Source: an uncultured Saccharospirillaceae bacterium (lineage in GTDB: Bacteria > Pseudomonadota > Gammaproteobacteria > Pseudomonadales > Natronospirillaceae). Taken from it: DNA of 35,391 nt. The stretch is from contig CAJXZL010000025.1 of NCBI GenBank assembly GCA_913063165.1, positions 1 to 35,391 on the forward strand, in the 5' to 3' direction. The notes below the pieces were generated by a model. That model was not told the origin of the DNA, made no database searches, and saw only the letters and a list, made by a program, of their open reading frames with translations. Shown here piece after piece: positions 28,220 through 35,136 of the stretch. Both the position numbers and the translations under genes were made by a program. Within the stretch, counting starts at the first letter, position 1; each line of letters starts with the position of its first letter.

Positions 28220-29263
28220 ATGCGCGTTGAACAAGAAGTTAAGTTGGGCTTTAAAGACGTACTCATAAGACCCAAAAGATCTACTCTGAAAAGTCGCTCT
28301 CAAGTATCCCTTGAACGAACCTATACCTTTCGCAATTCGGGGCAACAGTGGACGGGTGTACCTGTTATATCGGCCAACATGGACACCACGGGTACCATTG
28401 AAATTGCTCAAGCACTGTCTCAACACGGCATGCTGACCGCTTTGCATAAACATTATGATGAAGCTGATATGGCTGCGTTCTTGGCCGATAAAGACGATTC
28501 CTTTTACAACCACTTTAGCGTCAGCGCCGGCACATCAAAAAATGATTTTGATCGATTAAAGCAATTGATTGCCCATCATCCCAAAATTCGTTTTATTTGT
28601 ATCGACGTCGCAAATGGCTATTCCGAACACTTCATCGAATTCGTCAAGCGGGTACGGGAAGCCTTTCCAGATAAAATCATCATGGCTGGCAATGTGGTCA
28701 CCGGTGACATTACCGAAGAACTGATTCTTGCAGGCGCCGATATTGTGAAGGTTGGCATCGGCCCAGGCTCCGTCTGCACAACACGTGTTAAAACGGGTGT
28801 CGGCTATCCACAGCTGTCTGCAGTGATAGAATGCGCAGACGCTGCCCATGGGCTTGGCGGCCACATCATCTCAGACGGCGGCTGCACCTGTGCAGGTGAC
28901 GTCGCGAAAGCCTTTGGTGCGGGGTCCGATTTTGTCATGATAGGGGGCTTGTTTTCGGGTCACGATGAAAGCGGCGGCACTCTAGTCACCGTCGATGGCA
29001 AAGAGTACAAGCAGTTTTATGGCATGAGCTCTGAGACCGCAATGAAGAAGTACCACGGTGGTGTGGCAGAGTACCGCGCATCTGAAGGCAAAACCGTCAA
29101 TGTACCTTACCGTGGCCCTATTGAGATTACTGTTCAGGACATACTGGGTGGTGTACGGTCTACCTGTACCTATGTCGGCGCAGCCCACCTCAAAGAATTG
29201 TCAAAACGCACCACGTTTATTCGGGTTCAAGAACAAGCAAACACCGTTTTTAAGCCAGAATAA
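28220..29263 (+). CDS. guaC: GMP reductase GuaC
   Basis: GuaC converts GMP to IMP with NADPH, salvaging guanine nucleotides. The 347-residue length equals the E. coli enzyme and is shorter than IMP dehydrogenase because no CBS pair is present. The catalytic IMPDH/GMPR signature [14 protein letters not shown] (with the nucleophilic cysteine near residue 186) is followed by the flexible segment [17 protein letters not shown] and [23 protein letters not shown], which are typical of GMP reductase. AGGTG lies seven bases before the ATG. It follows aroA by 28 bases. Confidence 0.97.
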   Translation: MRVEQEVKLGFKDVLIRPKRSTLKSRSQVSLERTYTFRNSGQQWTGVPVISANMDTTGTIEIAQALSQHGMLTALHKHYDEADMAAFLADKDDSFYNHFSVSAGTSKNDFDRLKQLIAHHPKIRFICIDVANGYSEHFIEFVKRVREAFPDKIIMAGNVVTGDITEELILAGADIVKVGIGPGSVCTTRVKTGVGYPQLSAVIECADAAHGLGGHIISDGGCTCAGDVAKAFGAGSDFVMIGGLFSGHDESGGTLVTVDGKEYKQFYGMSSETAMKKYHGGVAEYRASEGKTVNVPYRGPIEITVQDILGGVRSTCTYVGAAHLKELSKRTTFIRVQEQANTVFKPE

Positions 29264-29274
29264 CCACCCAATCG

Positions 29275-29296
29275 CTTGCCACTGCCTGGTGGCAAG
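29275..29296 (+). terminator. Hairpin after guaC (possible terminator)
   Basis: CTTGCCAC and GTGGCAAG form a perfect 8 bp stem with a six-base loop, 12 bases after the guaC stop. No uridine run follows directly; a run of six Ts occurs about 30 bases later (near 29327). It may act as a weak terminator or a 3'-end stabiliser separating guaC from the next gene. Confidence 0.4.
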
Positions 29297-29425
29297 TACT
29301 CCGTCAAGCTCGACCGACAAAACCTGTCTTTTTTGCACCTATGTTCGGTGGTTTTTTGACCACCGTCATTATTCCTATCTCCCACACTGTTACATTACTG
29401 CTCTGGCTAGCAGTTGGATTAAAAC

Positions 29426-29429
29426 GGAG
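29426..29429 (+). promoter_or_regulatory. Ribosome binding site deciding the diguanylate cyclase start
   Basis: GGAG lies seven bases before GTG at 29437. The upstream ATG at 29341 has no ribosome site and would overlay a hairpin (GGTGGT/ACCACC), so the GTG is preferred. Confidence 0.65.
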
Positions 29430-29436
29430 TGTAGGT

Positions 29437-31107
29437 GTGTTTAAAACCATCGGTACAAAACTGACATTATCTTTTGTGTTCATCACCACAATTGGTTTGT
29501 TGGTCATGGTCACCTATTTTACGGTTGCCCAAGAAAAGCAAATCGTCAGCAATAACGAATTGCTGATGGGGAAAGTCACCGAAAGTGTGAGCCAGGGATT
29601 GCAGGCAGTCATGCTGGGTGGATACGCTGATATTGCGCAAACATACGCCCAAAGCCTTCAAAGTGTGCCTGGCATTGTCGATTTTAGAATTTTGCGTATT
29701 GACGGTACCGAAGCCTTTCTCGATAACACCACCATTGATAATGTGAACACCCGCAAAGATGAAGAACTGTTTGAACCTCGCGATAAAGAAACCCAGCACA
29801 TCATCCTAGATCCGAACAATAAGGAACTCATTGATTCGATCTCCCTAGATATCGCCACGCAGTTCTATACCTACGATGACGCAGGAAATCGTGTATTAAC
29901 ATTCATCAACCCCATTAAAAACGCCAAAGACTGTTATGACTGCCACGGCAGCGAAGATTCGGTGCGTGGTATTGTCATGCTCAGTGCGTCCCTTGCAGAA
30001 GTCGACCAAGCCATTGCCAATACCCGCAGCAATGCTTACAAACTATCCATTGCCTTTATTGTGGCCATCATCATCGTGACAGGCTTTATGGTCAGGCGCA
30101 CCATTGTGCGGCCCATTAACCTCATTACACGCGCTATTCACAAAATATCTGGTGGTGATTTAGACCAAATCGTTCCTGAATTTGGTAAAGACGAACTGGC
30201 CTTCATGGCCAAAAGCTTTAACCAAATGTCGCATGAACTACAGACCACCTACCTCGGTCTAAAAGAAGAACACGACAAAATCACCACGCTGATACACAGC
30301 ACCACAGAAGGCATGGTTGTCACAGACCGACACGGGCGCATTGTGCTTACCAATCCGGCAGCAGAATTCATTCTGCAAAAGAGCACCGACGACATCATCA
30401 TCGCTGGGTTTTTACATCTGGTCGACGATACCGAAGTCATTCGCGAGCAAATTAATAGTCTGCAAAAGCCCAAAGGCCCTACACAGGTTGCCTATCGCAA
30501 TCGGGTGATTGAAATCTCTGCTTCAACGATTTACAACAACGAAGACGAGCAAATCGGCACTGCAGCACTGATTCGTGATGTCACCGAGTCGGTAGAATTA
30601 AATAAAGAGCTTCAGTTATTGTCCACCTCTGACGGGCTTACGGGTCTTTATAATCGCCGGTTCCTAGACACCAAGTTAGCCTATGAAACAGAGCGCTCTA
30701 GCCGGTATAAAACCGAATTAACGGTTCTGCTTTTCGATGTCGACCACTTTAAAAAATTCAATGATACCCACGGACATGATCAAGGCGACCGCGTGCTACA
30801 GGCCATTGCTGGCACAGTTAAACACAGCCTCCGCACGGTTGATGTCGCTTGTCGTTATGGCGGGGAAGAGTTTCTTGTCATCTTGCCTGAAACCGACTTA
30901 GAAGGCGGCATGCTAATAGCAGAGCGCATCCGAAAGCGCATCGCCACCACCACCGTTGATGGCCTCTATGTGACCGTCAGTATTGGCGTTGCATCATCCT
31001 TTGCTGGAAATTTATCGTCTCCAGAACAATTGATCAAGTTGGCGGATCAGGGGCTATATGCAGCCAAAGACAGCGGAAGGAACGTGGTTATCACCCTTCA
31101 GAATTAA
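29437..31107 (+). CDS. Membrane diguanylate cyclase with CxxCH haem-type periplasmic sensor, HAMP and PAS
   Basis: 556 residues from GTG 29437 (GGAG seven bases upstream); an in-frame ATG at 29341 would add 32 unlikely residues. Order: TM1 (about 10-30); a periplasmic sensor (30-200) ending in NAKDCYDCHGSED, where C166-x-x-C169-H170 is a c-type haem attachment motif; TM2 (about 201-220); HAMP (221-275); PAS (about 278-390); GGDEF (about 395-552). The active-site motif is GGEEF (475-479) and the product-inhibition site RTVD (466-469) sits five residues before it, so it should make c-di-GMP under feedback control. The sensor resembles haem-binding Tll0287-like/DUF3365 input domains. It is followed by secreted cupredoxin and haem-binding proteins, which suggests a periplasmic redox or gas signal; the actual ligand is inference. 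Confidence 0.9.
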   Translation: MFKTIGTKLTLSFVFITTIGLLVMVTYFTVAQEKQIVSNNELLMGKVTESVSQGLQAVMLGGYADIAQTYAQSLQSVPGIVDFRILRIDGTEAFLDNTTIDNVNTRKDEELFEPRDKETQHIILDPNNKELIDSISLDIATQFYTYDDAGNRVLTFINPIKNAKDCYDCHGSEDSVRGIVMLSASLAEVDQAIANTRSNAYKLSIAFIVAIIIVTGFMVRRTIVRPINLITRAIHKISGGDLDQIVPEFGKDELAFMAKSFNQMSHELQTTYLGLKEEHDKITTLIHSTTEGMVVTDRHGRIVLTNPAAEFILQKSTDDIIIAGFLHLVDDTEVIREQINSLQKPKGPTQVAYRNRVIEISASTIYNNEDEQIGTAALIRDVTESVELNKELQLLSTSDGLTGLYNRRFLDTKLAYETERSSRYKTELTVLLFDVDHFKKFNDTHGHDQGDRVLQAIAGTVKHSLRTVDVACRYGGEEFLVILPETDLEGGMLIAERIRKRIATTTVDGLYVTVSIGVASSFAGNLSSPEQLIKLADQGLYAAKDSGRNVVITLQN

Positions 31108-31140
31108 GCACTATTAATGTAATAAAAAAGGAAATACATC

Positions 31141-31596
31141 ATGAAGAAAGTCGTTAGCAGCATCGTTTTGGGCGCCACGTTACTATTGAGTTCTGGCGTT
31201 TTTGCAGAATCTTACATCACCAATGCCAGTGACATTGTAGGCGCCGCTGATTGGGATACCATGAAGACCATTCGTATCGAAATGGATGAGTTTGAGTACT
31301 CATTTGAGAATCTTGAGCTCGAGGCCAATCAACCCTACAAGCTAGAATTGGTCAACATCGGCGAAAAGAAGCATTACTTCACAGCGCCTGAGTTTTATCG
31401 TGCCATTGCCACCCGTAAAGTACAGTCTAACCAAGACGGCGAAATCAAAGCACCTTATTTTACAGCCATTGAATTGATGGTTGGCGGCCAATTGGACCTT
31501 TACTTTGTACCCGTAACTCAGGGCACCTTTGATGTATTCTGCACCATTAAAGGCCATAAAGACGAAGGCATGGAAAGCACCATCACGATCAAATAA
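31141..31596 (+). CDS. Secreted cupredoxin-like copper protein
   Basis: 151 residues with a Sec signal peptide cleaved after VFA (about residue 22). The mature part is a cupredoxin-like beta sandwich with H78 (GEKKHYF) and a C-x4-H-x4-M cluster, C134/H139/M144 (FCTIKGHKDEGM). These are the expected type-1 copper ligands, so a mononuclear blue-copper centre is predicted. It lies 33 bases after the diguanylate cyclase gene, with AAAAGGAAAT before the ATG, so co-transcription is likely. It could shuttle electrons or sense copper/redox state in the periplasm; the partner is unknown. Confidence 0.85.
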   Translation: MKKVVSSIVLGATLLLSSGVFAESYITNASDIVGAADWDTMKTIRIEMDEFEYSFENLELEANQPYKLELVNIGEKKHYFTAPEFYRAIATRKVQSNQDGEIKAPYFTAIELMVGGQLDLYFVPVTQGTFDVFCTIKGHKDEGMESTITIK

Positions 31597-31615
31597 GTCG
31601 TCCTGCATAGCATTT

Positions 31616-31637
31616 AGGGCAGGTAATTCACTGCCCT
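31616..31637 (+). terminator. Hairpin between cupredoxin and haem-binding genes
   Basis: AGGGCAG and CTGCCCT form a perfect 7 bp stem with loop GTAATTCA, followed by TCCCACCTTTATT, a weak U-rich tail. It may attenuate transcription so that the downstream gene is expressed at a lower level. Confidence 0.4.
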
Positions 31638-31661
31638 TCCCACCTTTATTCGGATCCTATT

Positions 31662-32528
31662 ATGACTAGAAACCTCATCGCCATGATCGCTTGCCTCCTG
31701 ACCTTAGGATACGCCTATGCTGAGGACAAGTTTGCGTCGCTTCAAGTGTCCGCAGCAGACAATGCGCCAACCATAGACGGTGATCTTTCTGATTGGAAAA
31801 CAGCAGATTTTACCGCGCTGTCGATTACCTCAGCCATTGAAGACGATGCAGACAATGCCATTGGGGATGCAAGTATCGACGTGGCCATGCAAGTAATTGG
31901 CGATAGGATTTATATGGCTGTGCGTTGGCCAGACCCCACCATGAGCGACAATTACCGACCCTATGAATGGAAAGTAAACCGATACAAGCGTGGCAAACAA
32001 CGTGACGATCTGCTTGCGGTACGGTTTTCATTAAGCGATGCCTTTGACCGTTCAATGCTGACAACCATTGATTACGAAGTGGACGTCTGGGTATGGTCGG
32101 CTGGTCGCAGTAATCTCATCGGCTTTGCCGACGATTACAAACACCACATTTCAACGCAACACATTCAAGATGCCGCTGAATATGAATTGCCCGATGGAAC
32201 GATCGTTTACATCGATCGCAGCACCGATACCGGGGAATTTGGCTACGGTACCCAAAAGCCTGAATCGTCTGTAAAAACGACCCAAAAAGTGGACAGCGTG
32301 TCTATTGAGGGGCCTAACACCGGCAGTCTCGGTGACGTTATTGCAAAAGGCCAATGGCATGATGGCTATTGGACCGTCGAGTTGTCTCGGCTACGTGATA
32401 CCCAACATGCAGATGACCGAGCGTTACTGGCGGGAGATCAAGTCATCACACAATTTGCGGTGTTCGATGAAAACAATGCAGAACACAAAAGTGTCTCTGA
32501 ACCCTACCGATTGGTACTGCCAGATTAA
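31662..32528 (+). CDS. Secreted ethylbenzene-dehydrogenase-type haem-binding protein
   Basis: 288 residues. A signal peptide ends AYA at about residue 20, followed by APTIDGDLSDWKTADF, the typical opening of the EB_dh/DOMON-like (CBM9-type) haem-binding domain found in the gamma subunits of ethylbenzene and DMS dehydrogenases and in cytochrome c-552-like proteins. IYMAVRWPDPTMSDN and WTVELSRLRDT further fit that fold. No CxxCH is present, so any haem would be non-covalent b type; which residues ligate it I cannot tell. As the last gene of the unit with the haem-sensor cyclase and cupredoxin, and before a strong terminator, it is probably a partner in periplasmic electron transfer or sensing. 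Confidence 0.75.
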   Translation: MTRNLIAMIACLLTLGYAYAEDKFASLQVSAADNAPTIDGDLSDWKTADFTALSITSAIEDDADNAIGDASIDVAMQVIGDRIYMAVRWPDPTMSDNYRPYEWKVNRYKRGKQRDDLLAVRFSLSDAFDRSMLTTIDYEVDVWVWSAGRSNLIGFADDYKHHISTQHIQDAAEYELPDGTIVYIDRSTDTGEFGYGTQKPESSVKTTQKVDSVSIEGPNTGSLGDVIAKGQWHDGYWTVELSRLRDTQHADDRALLAGDQVITQFAVFDENNAEHKSVSEPYRLVLPD

Positions 32529-32532
32529 CTGA

Positions 32533-32580
32533 AACGGGCCTGATCCTAGGAAACACAGGGGAAACAGGCCTGTTTTTTTT
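32533..32580 (+). terminator. Rho-independent terminator of the haem/copper/GGDEF operon
   Basis: AACGGGCCTG (32533-32542) pairs with CAGGCCTGTT (32565-32574) in a 10 bp stem with one G-U, and the second arm runs into eight Ts. It lies just after the haem-binding protein stop and before the convergent minus-strand gene. Confidence 0.8.
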
Positions 32581-32587
32581 GATAAGG

Positions 32588-33433
32588 CTATCGGTTTTGC
32601 AGTCGCATTGGCCTTTGATTGGCCATCGTATTATGGACAGCTACATCAGCTACAGCCTGGGTGTGACTGTGGCAGCTATCGAGGAGCGACTGATAGGCAT
32701 ATTGCATTGCACCGTTTGCGCCTTCATACCCCGACATGGGGTGTACAATCATAGATACGCCAACGTCGGTCAGTGCACCGCTACGAAACATGGTCGTTTT
32801 ACCCAATGCATTGGCATTAGCCTTTGCAATCACCGGCACACCAATCGCATCAGTCAATAAGCGATAGTCCGCTAATGACGACACCGACTCAACGAAAATA
32901 CCGTCAGCGCCTGCCGCGACATAGTCTGCTATTCGGTCGATTGCGCCATGCAGGCCTTCTTGGGCAAAGGCATCTGTATGCGCCATGATAAGAAATTCTG
33001 GATTATGGCGGGCATCGACGGCCGCTTTAAGGGCATCAATCATCACCCGCTTGTTAACGATGGGTTTAGGCACCCATCCGCCTAGACTGTTAAAGGCTGC
33101 CTGATCACCAATGTGCACTGCAGCTACCCCTGCCTGCTCCATGGCTTTTATGGCTTCGACCACATGAACGCCGTCCCATCCATTGTTGAGATCGACCAAC
33201 AGCGGGGTATCCGAGGTATCCGTTATTTGACGCGCCAATTCGATCAGCTCGGTCATGCCACGAACACTTCTGACTGCATTGTGCGTAGACCGTGAAGGTA
33301 ATGACCCAGATAGGTAAAGGGCTCTATGACCGACCTGCGCAGCGGCAAGCGCAGTATAAGCACTGAAGACACCAGCAATATGCACCGGTGCACGGCCTGC
33401 CAGAAGACGCCTGAAAGAGGAAATTGATGACAT
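32588..33433 (-). CDS. Isocitrate lyase/PEP mutase superfamily protein with altered active site
   Basis: 281 residues from ATG 33433, which has GGGAG eight bases upstream; GTG at 33442 would add three residues and bury this site. The TIM-barrel pattern follows PrpB (VFSAYTALAAAQVGHRALYLSG, LLVDLNNGWDG, FLIMAHTDAFAQEGLHGAIDR, VPVIAKAN). The catalytic K-x-C-G-H loop of PrpB/isocitrate lyase is replaced by AFNSLGGWVPK, so the catalytic cysteine is absent. The usual VDADTGFG metal motif is VDLNNGWDG, IEDQ is IGDQ, and the MARTDA arginine is histidine. It therefore belongs to the superfamily but is unlikely to be a 2-methylisocitrate lyase; another C-C or P-C lyase activity, or loss of activity, is possible. 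It is probably transcribed alone. Confidence 0.85.
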   Translation of the reverse strand: MSSISSFRRLLAGRAPVHIAGVFSAYTALAAAQVGHRALYLSGSLPSRSTHNAVRSVRGMTELIELARQITDTSDTPLLVDLNNGWDGVHVVEAIKAMEQAGVAAVHIGDQAAFNSLGGWVPKPIVNKRVMIDALKAAVDARHNPEFLIMAHTDAFAQEGLHGAIDRIADYVAAGADGIFVESVSSLADYRLLTDAIGVPVIAKANANALGKTTMFRSGALTDVGVSMIVHPMSGYEGANGAMQYAYQSLLDSCHSHTQAVADVAVHNTMANQRPMRLQNR

Positions 33434-33441
33434 GTTGACCA

Positions 33442-33446
33442 CTCCC
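33442..33446 (-). promoter_or_regulatory. Ribosome binding site deciding the lyase-like gene start
   Basis: GGGAG on the minus strand, eight bases before ATG 33433. It supports the ATG start over the overlapping GTG at 33442. Confidence 0.6.
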
Positions 33447-33449
33447 TGT

Positions 33450-33491
33450 TTATGTCAGACAACCCACGACAAGGCAAAAGAACCAAGCCAT
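33450..33491 (-). CDS. Candidate 13-residue leader peptide
   Basis: On the minus strand, AAGGGG lies six bases before an ATG that opens MAWFFCLVVGCLT, followed by TAA. The stop is four bases from the GGGAG ribosome site of the isocitrate-lyase-like gene. The peptide is hydrophobic with two cysteines. The ribosome site is stronger than those of many real genes in this window, so translation is plausible and could influence the downstream gene. No homologue is known to me, and a chance ORF cannot be excluded. Confidence 0.35.
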   Translation of the reverse strand: MAWFFCLVVGCLT

Positions 33492-33617
33492 GGTTAACCC
33501 CTTATATCTTCCTGATTTGTATTTGCTGAACATTGAGCGAGGGCAATTTTTTGGTGGTAGACAATGACAAACCGTGACGGGGTTCAAAGTTAAAACAGTG
33601 GGTTAAAACCAGACGCT

Positions 33618-34001
33618 TTAAAACGATTTCCATTTGGCAGGAATGACTCGGGGTGTCGGGGTTGGCTCAACAACTGGTGTTGGTTTTGGGTCAGCCGTCG
33701 GCGTTTTTTGTCGCATTTTTTTAGCTATGGCATTGACATAGAGCGACTCCACTTTGGCTCTTGCCCAGGGGGTGCGCCGCAAAAACTTCAAACTCGATTT
33801 CACACTGGGGTTTTCTGTAAAACAACGAATGGCAACCTTTTCACCCAACAAAGCCCAACCATATCGCGCTTCCAATGCAGTAACGATTTGCTCTAGCGTA
33901 ACGCCATGAAGTGGGTCTGATCCGTGGTTCATAAAATGCGGGTCTCGTATCGGTAATCCAGCGACAACGCTGGGTACCGCTATCATAACGCCTTTCAGCA
34001 T
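33618..34001 (-). CDS. VF530-family DNA-binding protein with proline-rich tail
   Basis: 127 residues from ATG 34001. The core [28 protein letters not shown] and [29 protein letters not shown] match the VF530 (DUF2132) family, small proteins with a double-stranded-DNA-binding fold. Here the core is followed by a low-complexity tail [20 protein letters not shown]. The family core normally begins almost at the N-terminus, so the true start may be the internal ATG at 33932 ([10 protein letters not shown]). An AAAGG four bases before another ATG (33986, [10 protein letters not shown]) supports a longer form. Function beyond DNA binding is not established. Confidence 0.85.
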   Translation of the reverse strand: MLKGVMIAVPSVVAGLPIRDPHFMNHGSDPLHGVTLEQIVTALEARYGWALLGEKVAIRCFTENPSVKSSLKFLRRTPWARAKVESLYVNAIAKKMRQKTPTADPKPTPVVEPTPTPRVIPAKWKSF

Positions 34002-34023
34002 GAGCCACTAGCGCAACAGACGT

Positions 34024-34512
34024 TTAGCCTGTAGACGCTGTCAATTTTGAGCCCACAATGATTTGCAATGGCGTTGTTAGCGCATGCGCCAAGTGACTTT
34101 GAAATTCGATATCAATATCTACCAAATATTGGATCTGCTGGTGCGCAACTGGGTCTCGAATGTGATCACGGCATAGGCGCAACGCATCCGTTAGTTGGGC
34201 GGTAAGATGCAAGGCTGTATCGATAACCGCCCAATGCCCTTCCAGATCGGTTTCAGCAACATAGAAGCCCAACTCTGCGTGGATCCATTCTGGCAGTTTT
34301 ACCAAGGGAGTCATTTGTATGGACGGTTGCAAGCGAAAGCAGCCGGCCCGAATGTTTCTACTATTCCACCGCGTAGAGCGTGCCAGATAATCCAAAAGCC
34401 ATTCGCCCTGGTGATCTGTGGCACTCTTCGTGAGTGCGCTATATTGCCGTCCCAGCAGGTAGTACTGGGCTGCTGTCGATAACAGCAACGTTTTTACATT
34501 TTCAACATCCAT
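34024..34512 (-). CDS. Hypothetical protein, mainly helical
   Basis: 162 residues that I do not recognise. The ATG has GAGG six or seven bases upstream (AGAGGTCAAA), so it is likely a real gene. The sequence looks helical and soluble, without signal peptide, membrane segment or metal-binding cluster. It contains LPEWIHAELGFYVAETDLEGHW and a histidine-containing C-terminal helix (HQQIQYLVDIDIEFQSHLAHAL). It is read toward the VF530 gene with a 22-base gap, so the two may share a transcript. Confidence 0.7.
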   Translation of the reverse strand: MDVENVKTLLLSTAAQYYLLGRQYSALTKSATDHQGEWLLDYLARSTRWNSRNIRAGCFRLQPSIQMTPLVKLPEWIHAELGFYVAETDLEGHWAVIDTALHLTAQLTDALRLCRDHIRDPVAHQQIQYLVDIDIEFQSHLAHALTTPLQIIVGSKLTASTG

Positions 34513-34555
34513 TTTGACCTCTAAGCGAGCAACAGGTTCTGTATGCAGGCATGAC

Positions 34556-34601
34556 CAGCCCCTTGCTAGAATGCCATCTGCTGAATCGTTATTAGGGGCT
34601 G
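34556..34601. repeat. 8 bp inverted repeat upstream of the hypothetical gene
   Basis: CAGCCCCT (34556-34563) and AGGGGCTG (34594-34601) are perfect complements separated by 30 bases, in the 168-base gap between the YeeE/YedE gene and the hypothetical gene. There is no U tract on either strand. It could be a dispersed operator or a long-loop hairpin. Confidence 0.4.
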
Positions 34602-34680
34602 ACGCTTGATATTAAGATAGTCAAAATCGTAGGCGTTGTATGAATACCGAACCTAATGATTACCTAAGTCAGGTTTTAAA

Positions 34681-35130
34681 TTATGGGGTTAATGGGTCTG
34701 CTGTATTACTCGCAACAAGGTGCCTGATGACCAATACGGCCAATGTGCCAACCGTGTAGCCAACGAAGGTCACCACAACCGCTGAATTAGAAAAACTCAC
34801 TGCAGTAAACAGTGGGCCGGGGCAGTATCCTGCCAATCCCCAACCCACACCAAAAATCACAGAACCTGTAATCAATTTGGAGTCAACACGGGATTGGTGG
34901 GTTAAATGGTATTTATCATCCAAGACTGGTGACCTACCCACCTGAAACGCCCAACGAGACACCGGGAATGTCACCAACAATGCACCACCCATGACGAGTG
35001 CCAAACTGGGGTCCCATTGTCCAAAAACGTCAAGAAAGCCAATGACTTTGGCGGGATCTACCATTTGAGAAACGCTCAGTCCCAGCCCAAAAACAATGCC
35101 ACTGATTAATGCGACCACTATTTTCATCAT
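34681..35130 (-). CDS. YeeE/YedE-type membrane protein (second of a pair)
   Basis: 149 residues with four predicted membrane segments and the family motif GWGLAGYCPGPLFTAVSF (about 97-114), whose cysteine corresponds to the thiosulfate-relay cysteines of YeeE/YedE (TsuA) transporters. It starts six bases after the preceding gene. In many proteobacteria this family occurs as two adjacent half-length proteins, as here, which are thought to import reduced sulfur or related compounds. The substrate is inference. Confidence 0.88.
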   Translation of the reverse strand: MMKIVVALISGIVFGLGLSVSQMVDPAKVIGFLDVFGQWDPSLALVMGGALLVTFPVSRWAFQVGRSPVLDDKYHLTHQSRVDSKLITGSVIFGVGWGLAGYCPGPLFTAVSFSNSAVVVTFVGYTVGTLAVLVIRHLVASNTADPLTP

Positions 35131-35136
35131 TCACTC

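Noticed and set aside
29341-29436. Longer diguanylate cyclase N-terminus from ATG 29341
   Set aside because: No ribosome site, it overlaps a hairpin, and it would add a second hydrophobic stretch before TM1; GTG 29437 with GGAG fits better.
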